Positions 32,443 to 43,850 of a stretch of DNA of 64,000 nucleotides are shown one piece after another; position 1 is the stretch's first letter, and each line of letters begins with the position of its first letter. The notes below the pieces were generated by a model. That model saw only the letters and a list, made by a program, of their open reading frames with translations, ran no database searches and was not told the origin of the DNA. This stretch comes from Cyanodermella asteris. Lineage: Eukaryota > Ascomycota > Lecanoromycetes > Ostropales > Stictidaceae. The DNA lies in contig UYJD01000007.1 in NCBI GenBank assembly GCA_900618795.1, positions 239,008-303,007 of the forward strand, read 5' to 3'. The position numbers and the translations under genes were made by a program.

Positions 32443-32938
32443 AGCAGCAGACAGTCTACCAATGCAACAAGATCAAGCCAGATGCGCAATGCTGTCGAGA
32501 TGGTTGCAAATTAAATGGCTTCATCTACTGGTGCTTGGAGGAGCGGACTCCGACCGGCAGCTTATCATAGTAGCAAAGTTCCCAAGTCGGCATAGCGGCC
32601 GTCATCCAGGAAGCAGAAAGTGCCATCCGCATAATCATCTTTGACAGCTCCGCAAGACTACGAGTGCCATTCGTACCTTGACATTGTACTGCACAAACCC
32701 TGGCCCTGGTCACACTCTCTCTCGCCCCCTTATTTCTACCGTCACTTCCTCATAGCCGTCTAGCTCGACCAACCGCGGCCCAGCCATCCGCTTCCTCCCT
32801 GGCTTGAGCCTCGTTGCGGAGCCACCGGGCGATCGCACTTGGACAGACCCGCTCAACCTCGACCCGAAACGATATTCGCGACTGAGAGTGCTCGGTGACA
32901 AAGACTATAGGTGCGCTGTTTGCTGAGCAGCGCCTGTC
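32443..32938. other. intergenic, no supported gene
   Basis: 0.5 kb between the dioxygenase and the Sgf11-like gene, same strand. Nothing recognised. Confidence 0.55.
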
Positions 32939-34002
32939 ATGTCTTCAGCCTCGCAGAAGAACATGCAGGCCGCTGAGGAGATGGTCAGTACCCAGCATAC
33001 AATCCATTCAAACCGCCCAAACCCCGTTAACCCTTCTGACAGTACACTACACTATTCAAGGACTGCATCTACAACGTCATACACGATACCGTCCTCGAAG
33101 TGCACCGCTCAGAGAAGCTCGCGCACATGCAGAGTGCCGCCATCATAGCACAGCAAGCGAAAGAGTCGGCCAAGGAAACGTCCTCCCCAGGAGGCGAGAC
33201 ACACGAGGTACAAACAGACGGCGCCGCCATAACAGAAGACGACCGAGTACTGCTACGAGGCAACCCATTCGTGACCGCCCCAGACATACTTTGCCCAACC
33301 TGCCGGCTACCCCGTCTGTACCATCCCATCACCGGCAAGAACTCGAAAGCGCCCGATGGCTCGAAACAGTACTGCCAGAAGCAGCCATACATACAGAAGG
33401 ACGGGTGCGACATCTACGGTAAGAGCTTAGCATTAGAGAAACCCAGCAAGAAGAGCAAGGCGCAGCGCGCGGCGGATGCAAAGACCAAGAACAGTCCGGG
33501 TGGCGACGGGTCTGGTAGTGACGACGATGTGGGCGCCAATAACGACAAGAGCAAGCCGGCGGCGACGGCGATACCGAGTGGCAAGTGTCCGAACTGTCCG
33601 CGGTACATGGCTTTCACTCGAATAGCGCAGCACATGGACAGGTGTCTTGGTTTGTCCGGACGGGCGAGCAGCAAGAATGCCATGACCAAGATGTCGGGTA
33701 GCCAAGGTACGCCGAACTCGGGATCGAGAGCCAGCACGCCCAAGCCTTCAGGAACGCCCAACCCGCCTGGCAGTGGAAGCGGTACGACCAACAATAAGAA
33801 GAGGAAGCTGGAGAAGGGCAGTGACGATGAGGATGATGCACCGGCGGCGGGCGGCGACAAGAAAAAGAAGAAGTTGACCATTACGAACAAGAAGGCATCG
33901 AATCCAAATCTACAGCGGGTGAAGAGTGCGGATAAGCGACCACCGAACTCAGGGAAACGAAGCCAAAGTCCGCAGACCAAGGTGGAAGATGATTCGGACT
34001 GA
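32939..34002 (+). CDS. SAGA-associated factor Sgf11-like zinc-finger protein
   Basis: Two exons, 32939-32983 and 33061-34002, 328 aa. The N-terminal helix DCIYNVIHDTVLEVHRSEK starts right after the intron and matches the Sgf11 helix that docks into the SAGA deubiquitinase module (Ubp8/Sus1/Sgf73). CPTCRLPRLYHPITG and QYCQKQPYIQKDGCDIYG form a Cys-rich segment. CPNCPRYMAFTRIAQHMDRC is a C-x2-C-x11-H-x3-C finger like the Sgf11 nucleosome-binding finger (R..PH..KC in yeast). The C-terminal 130 residues are disordered, Lys-rich and contain nuclear-localisation-like KKKKK. The first intron uses a GTCAGT donor. The family assignment rests on helix plus finger; the middle Cys segment is an extra fungal feature. 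Confidence 0.72.
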
Positions 34003-35952
34003 TCGGTATCGTCTCGAGACAGCCAAGAGTCTGCTCTCCGGCGGCATGTCTCGCCTCGTTTACCAGTCCACCTTTTTGGCGCTGGTACCGGTAGGCTTTC
34101 CGGCAACTTACGACTGTATGAAAATTGTACTCATTCGGCATTTCTTGGAGTTTGGGTTTTGGGTTACAACAAACATTCCCTGTACCACCAAATTTAGCAT
34201 GAGGAGCACGCTTTTTCGATGAGATCTGTCCAAGATGACAGAGCTCGTTCTGTTGTTTAACATACAATGTGCGCTAGCAATAGGTTTCCACGAAATGCTG
34301 TGGAGCTTTCGCGTCATGCATTCAAGATGCAACAATGTTTAACATTAATCCTTGCCCGCGAACTCATTCCACCATTGTGCTTGTCGCAAACCCAAGCCAA
34401 AGCAGCTAGCTTTTTCTCGTTCTTGTTTCTCACTGCCGCACACTGTCAAGATCCTGTGCTGCACTCCACTGCCTCACCATTTCTCGATCACGACGATCAA
34501 CATGTTCCTCTCGGGCAGGAGACAGGCAATAATTGCCGGAGCAGTGAGCGCTGACATGGTAGCGGGTCGCGTGCCGTTAGCATGTCGTACACATCTCTGG
34601 GCGGACAAGTAATGGAACCAGTGAAATGGTTAAAGGGGAAGCCCGAAGAGGATGGTTTCACAATTGTGGCGGACACTGATAGGAAGCTAGATGTCATTGG
34701 ATAAGATGGACCACAGATGCGAGTGGATATCGCGGCATTGATGAGACTGATCCTGTAGCGTCATGTTGTACGACTGATCGTTATCTACATATCCTTTCAG
34801 GAAGTACCGGGCGGAGTCCTGACGATGTACCCTGTCAAGGAACATTCGGTCTGATGTCGAGATGTTTTAAGGGGGCATTTGAGTAAGAGCACACAATGAC
34901 GAGCACGCGCAAGAGCTGTGGTGGCAGCTGCATCGTGCCGTTGACGGAAGTGGCACGAAGGCCGATTTATGATATTGCATAGCCTTGTGTGGAGTTGCGA
35001 CCGCAGGTCGACCTCCGCCACCCAAGACAAGCTCACAATGTGTTCAGGACAGCTTCAGGCAGCCACAGTCAGCTTCGATCTTGAACAGGAAGCTTGCGCT
35101 GTTCTGGGCAGAGGCTGAGCATGTCAGCGAGCCAGCGGAAAGAGCTGGGACCGAGCCAGGAAGCGTGGCAGACGCAGGGACGAAGGCCATCATGTGCTTC
35201 TAGAAGACTTCTTGGCCGCGTGTGGCGTGTGCAGAGAAGCATCCGAATCCATCGAAACGAGCCGACCTTCTAGAAGCTGGGCGACTATCATCTGCACTGC
35301 GGAGGACCTGCTGCTTGCGTGAGCTCTATCGCGCATCTCCGACTCTTCATTGGCTTGCCATGCTCGCCATGGTCTCCTGGTGGGCCCGCGTCGACGTGCC
35401 AACCTTTTATGCCGCTACGACGTCCGTGTTCGATAGCCAATTCGAACCTGTAAGAGCTTGACGGGCAAGCAGACGACACCTAGCCGAAACTTTTGCGCTT
35501 CGCCGTCGACCGTTCGCTCAGGGCACCGCTCGGCGCATCTACGGCATATGGCCTTTCCAAGTACGGTAGGGAAGATGAACTAGGCTTGGTATTTCGCACA
35601 CTAGGGATTACATCTCCCGTCCCCGACTGGTCCGCGATCATGCATGCAGAAGCATGGCGAGAGGGGTTGCGATGGGGGAAGTAGTGAGTCTATCTATTTA
35701 ATCACCCTTCTCCACTCGTTATCATGGCCCGCCCCCCGTGGTGACTATCCCGCCCTTGTCGTCTCGATTTTCTAGTCTTAGGCCTGGCCCAGACAGTGAT
35801 AAGGCCAGCCCTGCATCGCGCTGCAGGTCGTCGACTGGCATTACTTGTCCACTATCCCCCCCCCTGCCTTTTCTTCCTCCTTCACCTGCTTTTGTCGTGT
35901 TTCCTAACACAGGCTTTGCTTCATTCTTGTGTCTCTGCCAGACACTGCCGAT
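34003..35952. other. 1.95-kb intergenic stretch, no supported gene
   Basis: Short frames only. The stretch from about 35695 to 35950, before the permease ATG, is strongly C/T-rich and probably its 5' leader and promoter. Confidence 0.55.
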
Positions 35953-37752
35953 ATGGCGCACACTCCGCCTCTTTCGGAGATCAAGGGCGAAAAGGGCGGC
36001 GTCCTCGAGGATAGCGTCCCGGGCACCGCCACCAGCGAGGAACTCGACTACGCTCAGGGAGAGAACGTCAAGTATGAGGCAAACTTCTGGACGCGCTTGG
36101 GTGTTACGCCCGAGTCTTTCAAACGGCGAACCAATGCCGACAAGAACAACCAGCTGAACGAGACTCTGAAAAGTCGCCACCTGCAGATGATCGCAATTGG
36201 TAAGTAAAACATCTCCAGTCCACAACTCTATGCGCAAGGCTGATAAGTGATCCTAGGCGGCTCCATTGGCGCTGGTCTCTTTGTTGGTTCCGGTGGTGCC
36301 CTCAATCGAGGTGGACCGGCTTCGCTGCTCCTCGATTTCGGTATCATCGGAATAATGCTTTTCAACGTCGTCTACGCTCTCGGTGAACTCGCAATGATGT
36401 ACCCCGTCTCCGGCGGTTTCTACACCTACTCGAATCGCTTCATGGATCCGTCTTGGGGTTTCGCCATGGGTTGGAATTATGTCATGCAGTGGGCCGTCGT
36501 CCTCCCTCTCGAATTGACCGTCGCCGGTCTAACATGTCAATACTGGCCGGGAGCACAGGACATCAACATCGCCGTCTTCATCACCATCTTCTGGGTCGCC
36601 CTGATCCTGATCAGCGTCTTCGGCGTTCTCGGATACGGAGAGGAAGAGTTCTGGTCGTCGTGTCTCAAGCTCGCAACGGTCGTCATCTTCATGTTCATCG
36701 CCCTGATCCTCGTCTGCGGCGGCGGGCCCTCGAGCGGCAAGTACAGCGAGTACTGGGGTGCAAGATACTTCTACGAACCCGGTGCGTTCGCAAACGGCTT
36801 CCCCGGTTTCTGTTCCGTCTTCGTCACCGCGGCCTTCTCCTTCTCCGGAACCGAGCTGATCGGTCTCGCCGCCGCCGAGGCCCAGAACCCGGCAAAGACC
36901 CTGCCCGCCGCCATCAAGCAGGTCTTTTGGAGAATCACCCTGTTCTACATCCTCGCCCTCCTCTTCGTCGGCCTGCTCGTCTCCTCAGACGACCCCCGTC
37001 TGCTGGGCAACGGCGGCCTCCTCGACGTCTCGACCTCGCCCTTTGTCATCGCCGCCTTCGACGCCGGCCTGGTCGGCTTCGACTCGTTCATCAACGTCGT
37101 GATCCTCATCTCCGTCATCTCCATCGGCCTCTCGGGCGTATACGGCGGCTCCCGAACCCTGACCGCGCTCGCCGAGCAGGGCTACGCGCCCAAGATCTTC
37201 GCCTACGTCGACCGCGCCGGCCGCCCGCTCTGGTCCACCGTCGCCATCCTCGCCTGCGGACCCATCGCCTACGTCTCGCTCTCCAGCTCCGGCGTCGTCG
37301 TCTTCACCTGGCTGCAGGCCCTCTCCGGCCTCGCCGCCCTCTTCACCTGGGGCAGCATCTGCGCGTGCCACATCCGCTTCCGCCAGGCGTGGCGCCACAA
37401 CGGACACACGCTGGACGAGCTTCCCTTTCGCTCGCCGTTTGGCGAGATTGGCTCCTGGATCGGGTTGCTTCTCAACTTCCTCGTCCTGATTGCGCAGTTC
37501 TACACTGCCTTGTTCCCGCTCGGGGGCGACCCGCCTTCGGCCGAGGCTTTCTTCGAGAGCTACCTCGCGGCTCCGATCGTGGTTGTGTTTTACATCATTG
37601 GCGTCGTTGTCTGGAGGAAGGGTCCGATCAAGTTGAGGGATATCGACATCACGACTGGCCTGAGGCAGCACGATTGGGAGGAGATTCGCAAGAGGAATGC
37701 GGTCATCAAGAGCTGGCCGTGGTGGCGCCGTGCTATCAATGTCATCATTTGA
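35953..37752 (+). CDS. amino-acid permease (APC superfamily, YAT family, Gap1-like)
   Basis: Plasma-membrane amino-acid/proton symporter, 580 aa. Exons 35953-36199 and 36257-37752. A cytosolic N-terminus of about 75 residues (with Lys, possible ubiquitination targets) precedes TM1. The TM1 signature IGGSIGAGLFVGSG is formed across the intron. Twelve hydrophobic segments can be followed, with FSFSGTELIGLAAAEAQNP (TM6/loop) and the VYGGSRTLTALAEQGYAPK loop typical of the fungal family. The C-terminus is short and basic (WPWWRRAINVII). The coding sequence is highly C-biased at third positions, which creates long antisense and frame-shifted open frames that are not genes. Converges with the RAD5-like gene. 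Confidence 0.93.
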
Positions 37753-38224
37753 GGTGACGGCGAGAGGCCTGAGAAGTGAATTCGTACCAGGTTGTACGAG
37801 GTTGTACACATAGGAGTTGACCATTTTCGGCATCGTGTCCGTCGATAGTTTGTATGGATGCGTTTGCATGCTTGACAACATTATTCTCCCTTGATCCGTG
37901 TGTTCCGAGTTGCTGCTGGAGCTTTATCACAGCATCGTATACAGCCTGCGCTATCGCTACTATCGACATCACCCAGCCGGACTTGCAGGCCATTCAGCCT
38001 ATCGACTTGATTGGCTAGCAATTGACTAATGTATTAAAGCTTTTGCAAGCAGATGTCTCTATATCATGACTCTTTCGTGGCATCTTCAAGGGCATGAACG
38101 CTCCGACCTGCGCCCCAAGTATCAAACCTTCCCAGCCAGCACCAAGCCAAATTGACCCCAGTCACCGGGTATCTAATCGAACCACAAATTCAAAAGTCGT
38201 GACATCGTCCTCGAAGCTCATCTC
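37753..38224. other. convergent intergenic region, no gene
   Basis: Holds the two 3' regions of the permease (+) and the RAD5-like gene (-). Confidence 0.6.
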
Positions 38225-41170
38225 TCAGTTCAGCAGCCTTTGGATATCTCTCAAAGTCCTGCTCCTACCACCCTCCCTCCTCTTCCTCTCCTCCGGACTC
38301 TCCCTCAACGCCAACGCCATCAGTTCCCTCTTCTCCTTCTGCACCTCCAGTGTCCTCTCTTCGACACTTCCCTCCATGACCAATCTCCAAACAGTCGTCT
38401 CCCTTGTCTGGCCCAGGCGATGCACACGATCAACAGCTTGATCCTCGATCGCAGGAGCCCACCACGAATCACACAGTACGACCGTATTCGCCGCGACGAG
38501 ATTTAAGCCAACTGCGCATACACCTAAGCTGGCAAGCATGATGGTTGTCTTCGGGTCGTTGTCGAGGGCGTTGAGAGCTGCGTCACGTTTGTGGGCTGGC
38601 ATGCTGCCGTCGATGCGCGCGATACGGTAGCCGGCGTCTTCGAGTTTGGGTTGGATTAAATCGAGGAAACGGCACCATTGGGAGAAGATGACGGTTTTGG
38701 AACCGGCTTTCTTGTGCGTTGCGGCGAGGATGGACAAGAGTGCTTCGGTCTTGGTGCTGCTGTCGACGTCGATGTCTTGCTTGCTTGGATCGGAAGCGTC
38801 ATCGCCGCACTCGACTGCGGGTTCGACTAACACCGTCTCATCGCGGAGCTCGCTGCGACACATGGGGCATTTGTGCTGGGTTTCGATGACGCGAGTGATG
38901 CATTCACCTCCAAAACTGTGGCCACAGTTCGTTATCACTGGGTTGTGCAGGTCGTCAAGACAAATGGGGCAGTCTTCGCGGCTTTCGATGCTCAGTTGGA
39001 GTAGATCTTGTAGGGCGCGACGGTTCTCGGGAGTCAGATCAACGGTCGTTTGCTCTTCGAGTGCGGCCATGAGAGATGTCACGCGTTCCTCGCACATCTT
39101 CCAATGGTTACAGACCTGTCGGAGACGAAGTAGAATTTCGAGCAAATGGCGATAGGCTTGCTGAGCTTTACCACCAGCGCCACGATTGGAGGCAGCCTCG
39201 TAATTTTTCAACAGACCTTTAGCTTCATCTTGCAGAGCGTCGTACTTCTTTTGCTCGTGTTCGGCAAACTTGACGCGGTGAACATACTCTGTCAGCTCTG
39301 GCAGTCTGAGATCCACGAAAGACATATCCTTGCGTCGGCGCAGACAAAAAGTACCCATCAATGCTTGCAATAAGAGGTGAGCGTCTTGTCTACCTTCCTT
39401 CATGGGCCTCATGAGGACCGAGTTGAAGATCTCTAGCCTCTCAAGACCGCCGGTCAGGCCAATGAAACGAATGAGCGAGTACAAATCCTTCAGGCTGTTC
39501 ACAATTGGCGTGCCGGTCAGGACCCACTTTGCGTGAGCTTGGACTGAGCATGCTGCAAGCGCATTCTTTGTGTTCGGGTTTCTAATATTGTGGCCTTCGT
39601 CCAAGACAATTCGTCGCCAGTTGCAGGAGTACAAGCCAGTCGATCGAGGCATTTTTGGTGGGGCCTTGCTCCCCTTCGGCAGATATTCGACGGCGAGCGT
39701 GCCGTATGTGGTGATGACCACGTCGTAGTTCTTGAAATCGTCTGGCTTCATTGTCTTGCGGCCGCTGCCATGATAGGTATGAACACGTAATGGGTTCCTC
39801 GCATCGACATGTCGTTCCATCTGCCCGGACCAGTTGCTCATGACGCTGACGGGAGCCACGATCAATGTCGGACCTTGCTCGCCATGCCTCGTCTTGTCTT
39901 CCACAATCAGACTGATAATCTCAACAGTCTTGCCAAGACCCATATCATCAGCCAGAATGCCTCCTCTTGCAAGTTTCGGGTCCTCTTTTTGCATGAAATT
40001 CGTAGCAATGTTGGTGAAGGTGTTCTGTTTGGGCGTCCTCTTCCACAGCTGGCATGTTTGCTCTGTGTCCTTCTGGGGCAATACGGGATTCTCCTTTTCA
40101 AGAAGCCAAGCAAGACCCTGGCGCTGGTAAGGAAGCATCTTTGTCGCCATGCGCTCCGGTTGCTCCATGTCCGGCATCTGCGATAGTTCTTTTTCCTGCG
40201 CTCCAAATTGTTCAGCGACCTTGCCCATCTCCCGTGGGTTGATGACCTGGCTCTCGCCTGCAATATCCTCGATAGTCTGCTCAGGTTGCTTAGAATTCTC
40301 GCCGGGTCCCTGACTGCCATTCATCCACTGCATCTTGTTGTTCTTGTTCTTGTCCGCCTTTTGTTGGGCAGCGACCTTCTTCAGCTCCGCAGTTTTCTTC
40401 GCCTTCTCTTCACGCTCACGCTGCTTCAAGGAGTCCAGACTGAGCCTGTCCCGGTTCATTTTTGCACGCAGTGCTTCCTTCTGTGTTATATCACTCGGTC
40501 CGAACAATTTGATACGCAAGGGAATGTCAAATTCGCCTCTGTTTCCACTGAGAGTACCTTCGACGATCAACTCTCCCAAGTCGACATAGGAAGCCAGTTT
40601 CGCTGCCAGCTGACGCGGAACATGGCCAATTTGCTCGCCGCGGACGTTCAGAACCTGTATTGCATTGCCATCATATGCGTTGTGGGGTTCGCGACGCAGC
40701 ATGACAGCCTCGCCGTTGGCGGCATAGCCCTGGTAGTACCTGATGCCGACGACTTTGGTGAGTGCGGTGCCATATTGCTCATACGCCTCGCTATTACGCT
40801 CGTCGGATTGTGTCATGTACATCAATTGATGACCGGCATCTTCCTCATCGTCTTCCGTGTCGTCTTGCGTGAGGTCAATTGCTTCGGAAGTCTGACTCTG
40901 GGAGGGCGCGGTGTTGCGCTTCCTGGCTCGTTCGTTCTCATTCAAGCCAGCGGCGTCACTGGTGCGCTTTCGACCGGAGGAAGATTCCATAGTGGTATTG
41001 GCGCTCGTATCACTGAGAGGCTGTCGTTTCCTTGGTCGGGACATGGTGGCCGCCGTGTCATTAATAGATTTTCGCTTAGGGAGATCCGACAATAGGTATG
41101 AATCCGGGGCAAACGTTCTGTGACGCGTTGGACCCTGCAAGAAGGAGCTCGGGCCTCCGCGCGACGTCAT
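38225..41170 (-). CDS. RAD5/HLTF-type SNF2 helicase and ubiquitin ligase
   Basis: DNA-damage-tolerance translocase; the family polyubiquitinates PCNA and remodels stalled forks. Single exon, up to 981 aa (alternative ATG at 41044, MSRPRKRQPL). Domains in order: Lys/Arg-rich N-terminus; HIRAN at about 133-225 (VGIRYYQGYA, NAYDGNAIQVLN); coiled, charged linker about 230-330; SNF2 ATPase with Walker A DDMGLGKT (about 408-415) and DEGH (524-527); embedded C3HC4 RING about 734-772 (CPICLDDLHNPVITNCGHSF ... HKCPMC); helicase C about 810-945 (DRVHRLGQTR). HIRAN, SNF2 and inserted RING together define RAD5/HLTF. No intron needed. HIRAN binds ssDNA 3' ends in HLTF. Yeast Rad5 is longer (about 1170 aa) but has the same order. 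Confidence 0.92.
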   Translation of the reverse strand: MTSRGGPSSFLQGPTRHRTFAPDSYLLSDLPKRKSINDTAATMSRPRKRQPLSDTSANTTMESSSGRKRTSDAAGLNENERARKRNTAPSQSQTSEAIDLTQDDTEDDEEDAGHQLMYMTQSDERNSEAYEQYGTALTKVVGIRYYQGYAANGEAVMLRREPHNAYDGNAIQVLNVRGEQIGHVPRQLAAKLASYVDLGELIVEGTLSGNRGEFDIPLRIKLFGPSDITQKEALRAKMNRDRLSLDSLKQREREEKAKKTAELKKVAAQQKADKNKNNKMQWMNGSQGPGENSKQPEQTIEDIAGESQVINPREMGKVAEQFGAQEKELSQMPDMEQPERMATKMLPYQRQGLAWLLEKENPVLPQKDTEQTCQLWKRTPKQNTFTNIATNFMQKEDPKLARGGILADDMGLGKTVEIISLIVEDKTRHGEQGPTLIVAPVSVMSNWSGQMERHVDARNPLRVHTYHGSGRKTMKPDDFKNYDVVITTYGTLAVEYLPKGSKAPPKMPRSTGLYSCNWRRIVLDEGHNIRNPNTKNALAACSVQAHAKWVLTGTPIVNSLKDLYSLIRFIGLTGGLERLEIFNSVLMRPMKEGRQDAHLLLQALMGTFCLRRRKDMSFVDLRLPELTEYVHRVKFAEHEQKKYDALQDEAKGLLKNYEAASNRGAGGKAQQAYRHLLEILLRLRQVCNHWKMCEERVTSLMAALEEQTTVDLTPENRRALQDLLQLSIESREDCPICLDDLHNPVITNCGHSFGGECITRVIETQHKCPMCRSELRDETVLVEPAVECGDDASDPSKQDIDVDSSTKTEALLSILAATHKKAGSKTVIFSQWCRFLDLIQPKLEDAGYRIARIDGSMPAHKRDAALNALDNDPKTTIMLASLGVCAVGLNLVAANTVVLCDSWWAPAIEDQAVDRVHRLGQTRETTVWRLVMEGSVEERTLEVQKEKRELMALALRESPEERKRREGGRSRTLRDIQRLLN

Positions 41171-41834
41171 GTGATGAGCTGTCGATTGAATTGAAAAAGA
41201 TGCTAGCTTTGCCGCTCAAAAAGCGCGCAGACTTACCATATCAAGTCGTATTTATATCAAATCGCGGCAATAAACTTGAAGCGTCTACACAAATGAAAAG
41301 AGATTACTCTGATCTCACCGCTCCGGTGTCGTCAGACACAGAGCACGGTGGCAGCTTCGACGGCTCTCATATTTTGCGATCTCTCACGACAGTTAAGGCA
41401 AGCACTGATCTTCCGCACGATTGTCAGCATACTGGCAACAGCAGTCAGTCATACATTAGCTGCTCATGAACTTGGAGATGAATATTTGAGACCGTACATG
41501 CCGAGATACCGAAAATGCAGAAGAAAGCGCCGAGACAGCCCCGCAGGGCACTCACGAAGGATTCAACGACTCGCTCAACCTGCTCGTAACCTATTTTTAG
41601 CCTGCCACTCCCCACGCCCCAACTACCGAATGAAACCGTCAAGGGACAGGTAATCAGCTAATTTCCATCCTCAGTGAGTTTCACCTGACTTTAAATTTCA
41701 ATCTTGCCTTTACATCAAAGTCTCCCGACGCGACTTTTCCAAGTGACGTCAAAATACATCTTTCCATCGGCAACTTCAAGTTATAAAATCTCTTTTCTCG
41801 CACAACTTTCCATCTCCCCAATTTCGATCCGATC

Positions 41835-42150
41835 ATGGCGGAGCAAAAGCAAAGAGTCCACTACTGGGCCGGCCAGCACTCGTCCATCATCATCAAACGC
41901 CACGACTCCCGAACCGCCGAAGGCTGCGCCGCCTTCCTCTTGCCCTACCTGAACAAGCTACCCTCAAACTTCTCCTTTCTCGACCTGGGCTGCGGACCGG
42001 GTTGCGGGTTCGGAACAGCCATTGACACGTACGAGGACCCGAAGGGGGGTTGCGGAGATGGTGGAGGCGTATGAGATGTGGGTGGGTTGAGGTGGAGGAT
42101 GCGTGGACGGGGTTTGCGAATGGGGAGATTGTCTGCACTAATGCGTGAGG
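41835..42150 (+). pseudogene. truncated SAM-dependent methyltransferase remnant
   Basis: The ATG at 41835 opens a normal-looking methyltransferase start (MAEQKQRVHYWAGQHSSIII) that reaches motif I (FLDLGCGPG) and then runs into an unrelated Gly-rich tail and a stop after 79 aa. Just downstream, in another frame, are residues like the end of the same family (MVEAYEMW; AWTGFANGEIVCTNA). The family is about 270 aa, so roughly 150 residues between the two pieces are missing. A dead host gene. Confidence 0.65.
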
Positions 42151-42320
42151 ATTGCTGGCAATTGTAAGTCTTCGCTTGGAACAAGATGTGACCACAAACA
42201 TTTGTATTATTGATGGTATGGAAACGGTTTGTTATGGATACAGATGAATGCACACGGGAATAGAGTAGGGTCACTCTCTGGATGGATTAATGACATTGTT
42301 CAGAAGTTGAAAGTATTAAG

Positions 42321-43850
42321 TTATTGGACATAAGAAAGTTCATTACGCGGCGCTGCTGGCGAAACGGACAGAGACACACCAGGTGCCACTCGAAAAGTGC
42401 AAAGAAAAATCGTACACTCATGTCCTAACGAACCATAATCGGCCTCGACACAACAGCATTCATTCTTCGCCATCGTCTCCGGCGAAGGCTGGCGAGGCCG
42501 CACCCGCCAATGACAATCACACCTGCCCTCGTCCCGATGCTCCGCACAGCGGAACCCGTTCCTCACCCTGGTCGGCAAGTTGATGCGCAGCTTCACGTCT
42601 TCGGTGCTCAGGGAAAGCTCGACAAGACCGTCCAGCATGCTCCGGAGGCTTTCGACGTCTCCGACATCTTCGCTCGACACCTTCGGAGACTCGGGCTCCG
42701 TCGGCGAAGGCAGGGTCGAATAAGTGTTTGCGAAAATCGGGACCGGCGGCCGTACGGAGAAGGTCGTGGTGCGCTTGAGTTGGCCGCGGACAGCTGGCCA
42801 GAAATCTTGCGCTTGACGGTGTCCGGTAAAGTGTGCGCGGACCGGTGTTTGGGATTGAGAAGGAGTTTCACCTAGGAATCGGGGCTGTTTCCAATCCTGT
42901 TTGCCTGCAGTTTCGTATCCGTGAGATGTTCCTGGTCGCTGTGCGAAGTGCGAAGTAGAGTCTCCTCGGGATACCCAAGGGCGTCTCAGGGGCGCAAAAT
43001 TGGCAAAGTTCATACCTGTTTGTGGTCTGCCAGGAGACTTATCATCGGCACGTGGTGAACACTGAGGCTGTTTCCGCCAGTTCAGAGAGGCGCATCCACC
43101 AATTGCAGACTTGATTGCAGGGTGGCGATAGCGGTGTGTAGCATCCAAATCGATAGACAAGTCTTTGAGTGTCGCAAAACGACGCCCGCCGTATCCGCCA
43201 TTGAATGGCGTTGGCAACTTCAGTCGCTGGAAAAGATCCTGAAACTTGTAGTCGACATCTTCAAGAGGCTCGTATGCCTCGGAAGCGTCCATGATCATCT
43301 CACAGCGTCGCTTAAGCGATGCAATATCACCTTGGTTCAGCCGTCGGTTGATTGTAGCCATACTTTCAGCATCCATGCGCCAGTTACGACCGAGCTCCTT
43401 GTAGATTCCCAGCTCATCCGGGCGAACAACATACATGCGTGAAAATTGGAGGAAGCCAGCGACCAAGGTAGAATCAGGCCGCCAATCGAGGTGCTTCTTG
43501 ACGCTTTCGTCAAGTTCCTCATCGGTATCCTCGCTGTCGGAGAAGTCAATGTCTCGGCGAGACTCCATTCCAAGCTTCTTGAAATCGACGTCCTTGTTCT
43601 TGACATGGTGCATTGGGAGTGCGTATTCGTTTTGTACCCGATCAATCAAATCTTCATAAACTGTCGACGTTGCTGTAAGAATAATGCCATACTTCGCTCG
43701 TTTCTCAATCAGCACACAAGGGTGTGTAGCAGTCTTGTCGGCGGCCGTTGGATCGAAGAGATGTTTGAGTGGGGCGAGAGGCTTAATTCTGAGCATTCGG
43801 CCAACCTCCCAGGCTGCCCACGTATAGTCTGCTGCAAGAGAAGCTGTCAT
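42321..43850 (-). CDS. hypothetical protein
   Basis: 509 aa from the ATG at 43850 (MTASLAADYTWAAWEVGRML); the open frame extends 72 codons further upstream without protein character. The first about 280 residues look folded: GILTATSTVYEDLIDRVQNE-like helix, an acidic patch DFSDSEDTDEELDE at about 125, and YVVRPDELGIYKELGRNWRM. The following about 180 residues are disordered, and the C-terminus is Cys-rich (FRCAEHRDEGRCDCHW, NECCCVEAD). No known domain or motif recognised; it may be a fungal-specific protein. The last about 30 residues may be read-through of a missed intron. Confidence 0.6.
   Translation of the reverse strand: MTASLAADYTWAAWEVGRMLRIKPLAPLKHLFDPTAADKTATHPCVLIEKRAKYGIILTATSTVYEDLIDRVQNEYALPMHHVKNKDVDFKKLGMESRRDIDFSDSEDTDEELDESVKKHLDWRPDSTLVAGFLQFSRMYVVRPDELGIYKELGRNWRMDAESMATINRRLNQGDIASLKRRCEMIMDASEAYEPLEDVDYKFQDLFQRLKLPTPFNGGYGGRRFATLKDLSIDLDATHRYRHPAIKSAIGGCASLNWRKQPQCSPRADDKSPGRPQTGMNFANFAPLRRPWVSRGDSTSHFAQRPGTSHGYETAGKQDWKQPRFLGETPSQSQTPVRAHFTGHRQAQDFWPAVRGQLKRTTTFSVRPPVPIFANTYSTLPSPTEPESPKVSSEDVGDVESLRSMLDGLVELSLSTEDVKLRINLPTRVRNGFRCAEHRDEGRCDCHWRVRPRQPSPETMAKNECCCVEADYGSLGHECTIFLCTFRVAPGVSLSVSPAAPRNELSYVQ

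Noticed and set aside
36453-37757. 434-codon Arg-rich frame on plus, and a 298-codon frame on minus (36985-37881), over the permease gene
   Set aside because: Shadows produced by the strong third-position C bias of the permease; the compositions (Arg/Pro/His or Asp/Gly/Glu-rich) are not protein-like.
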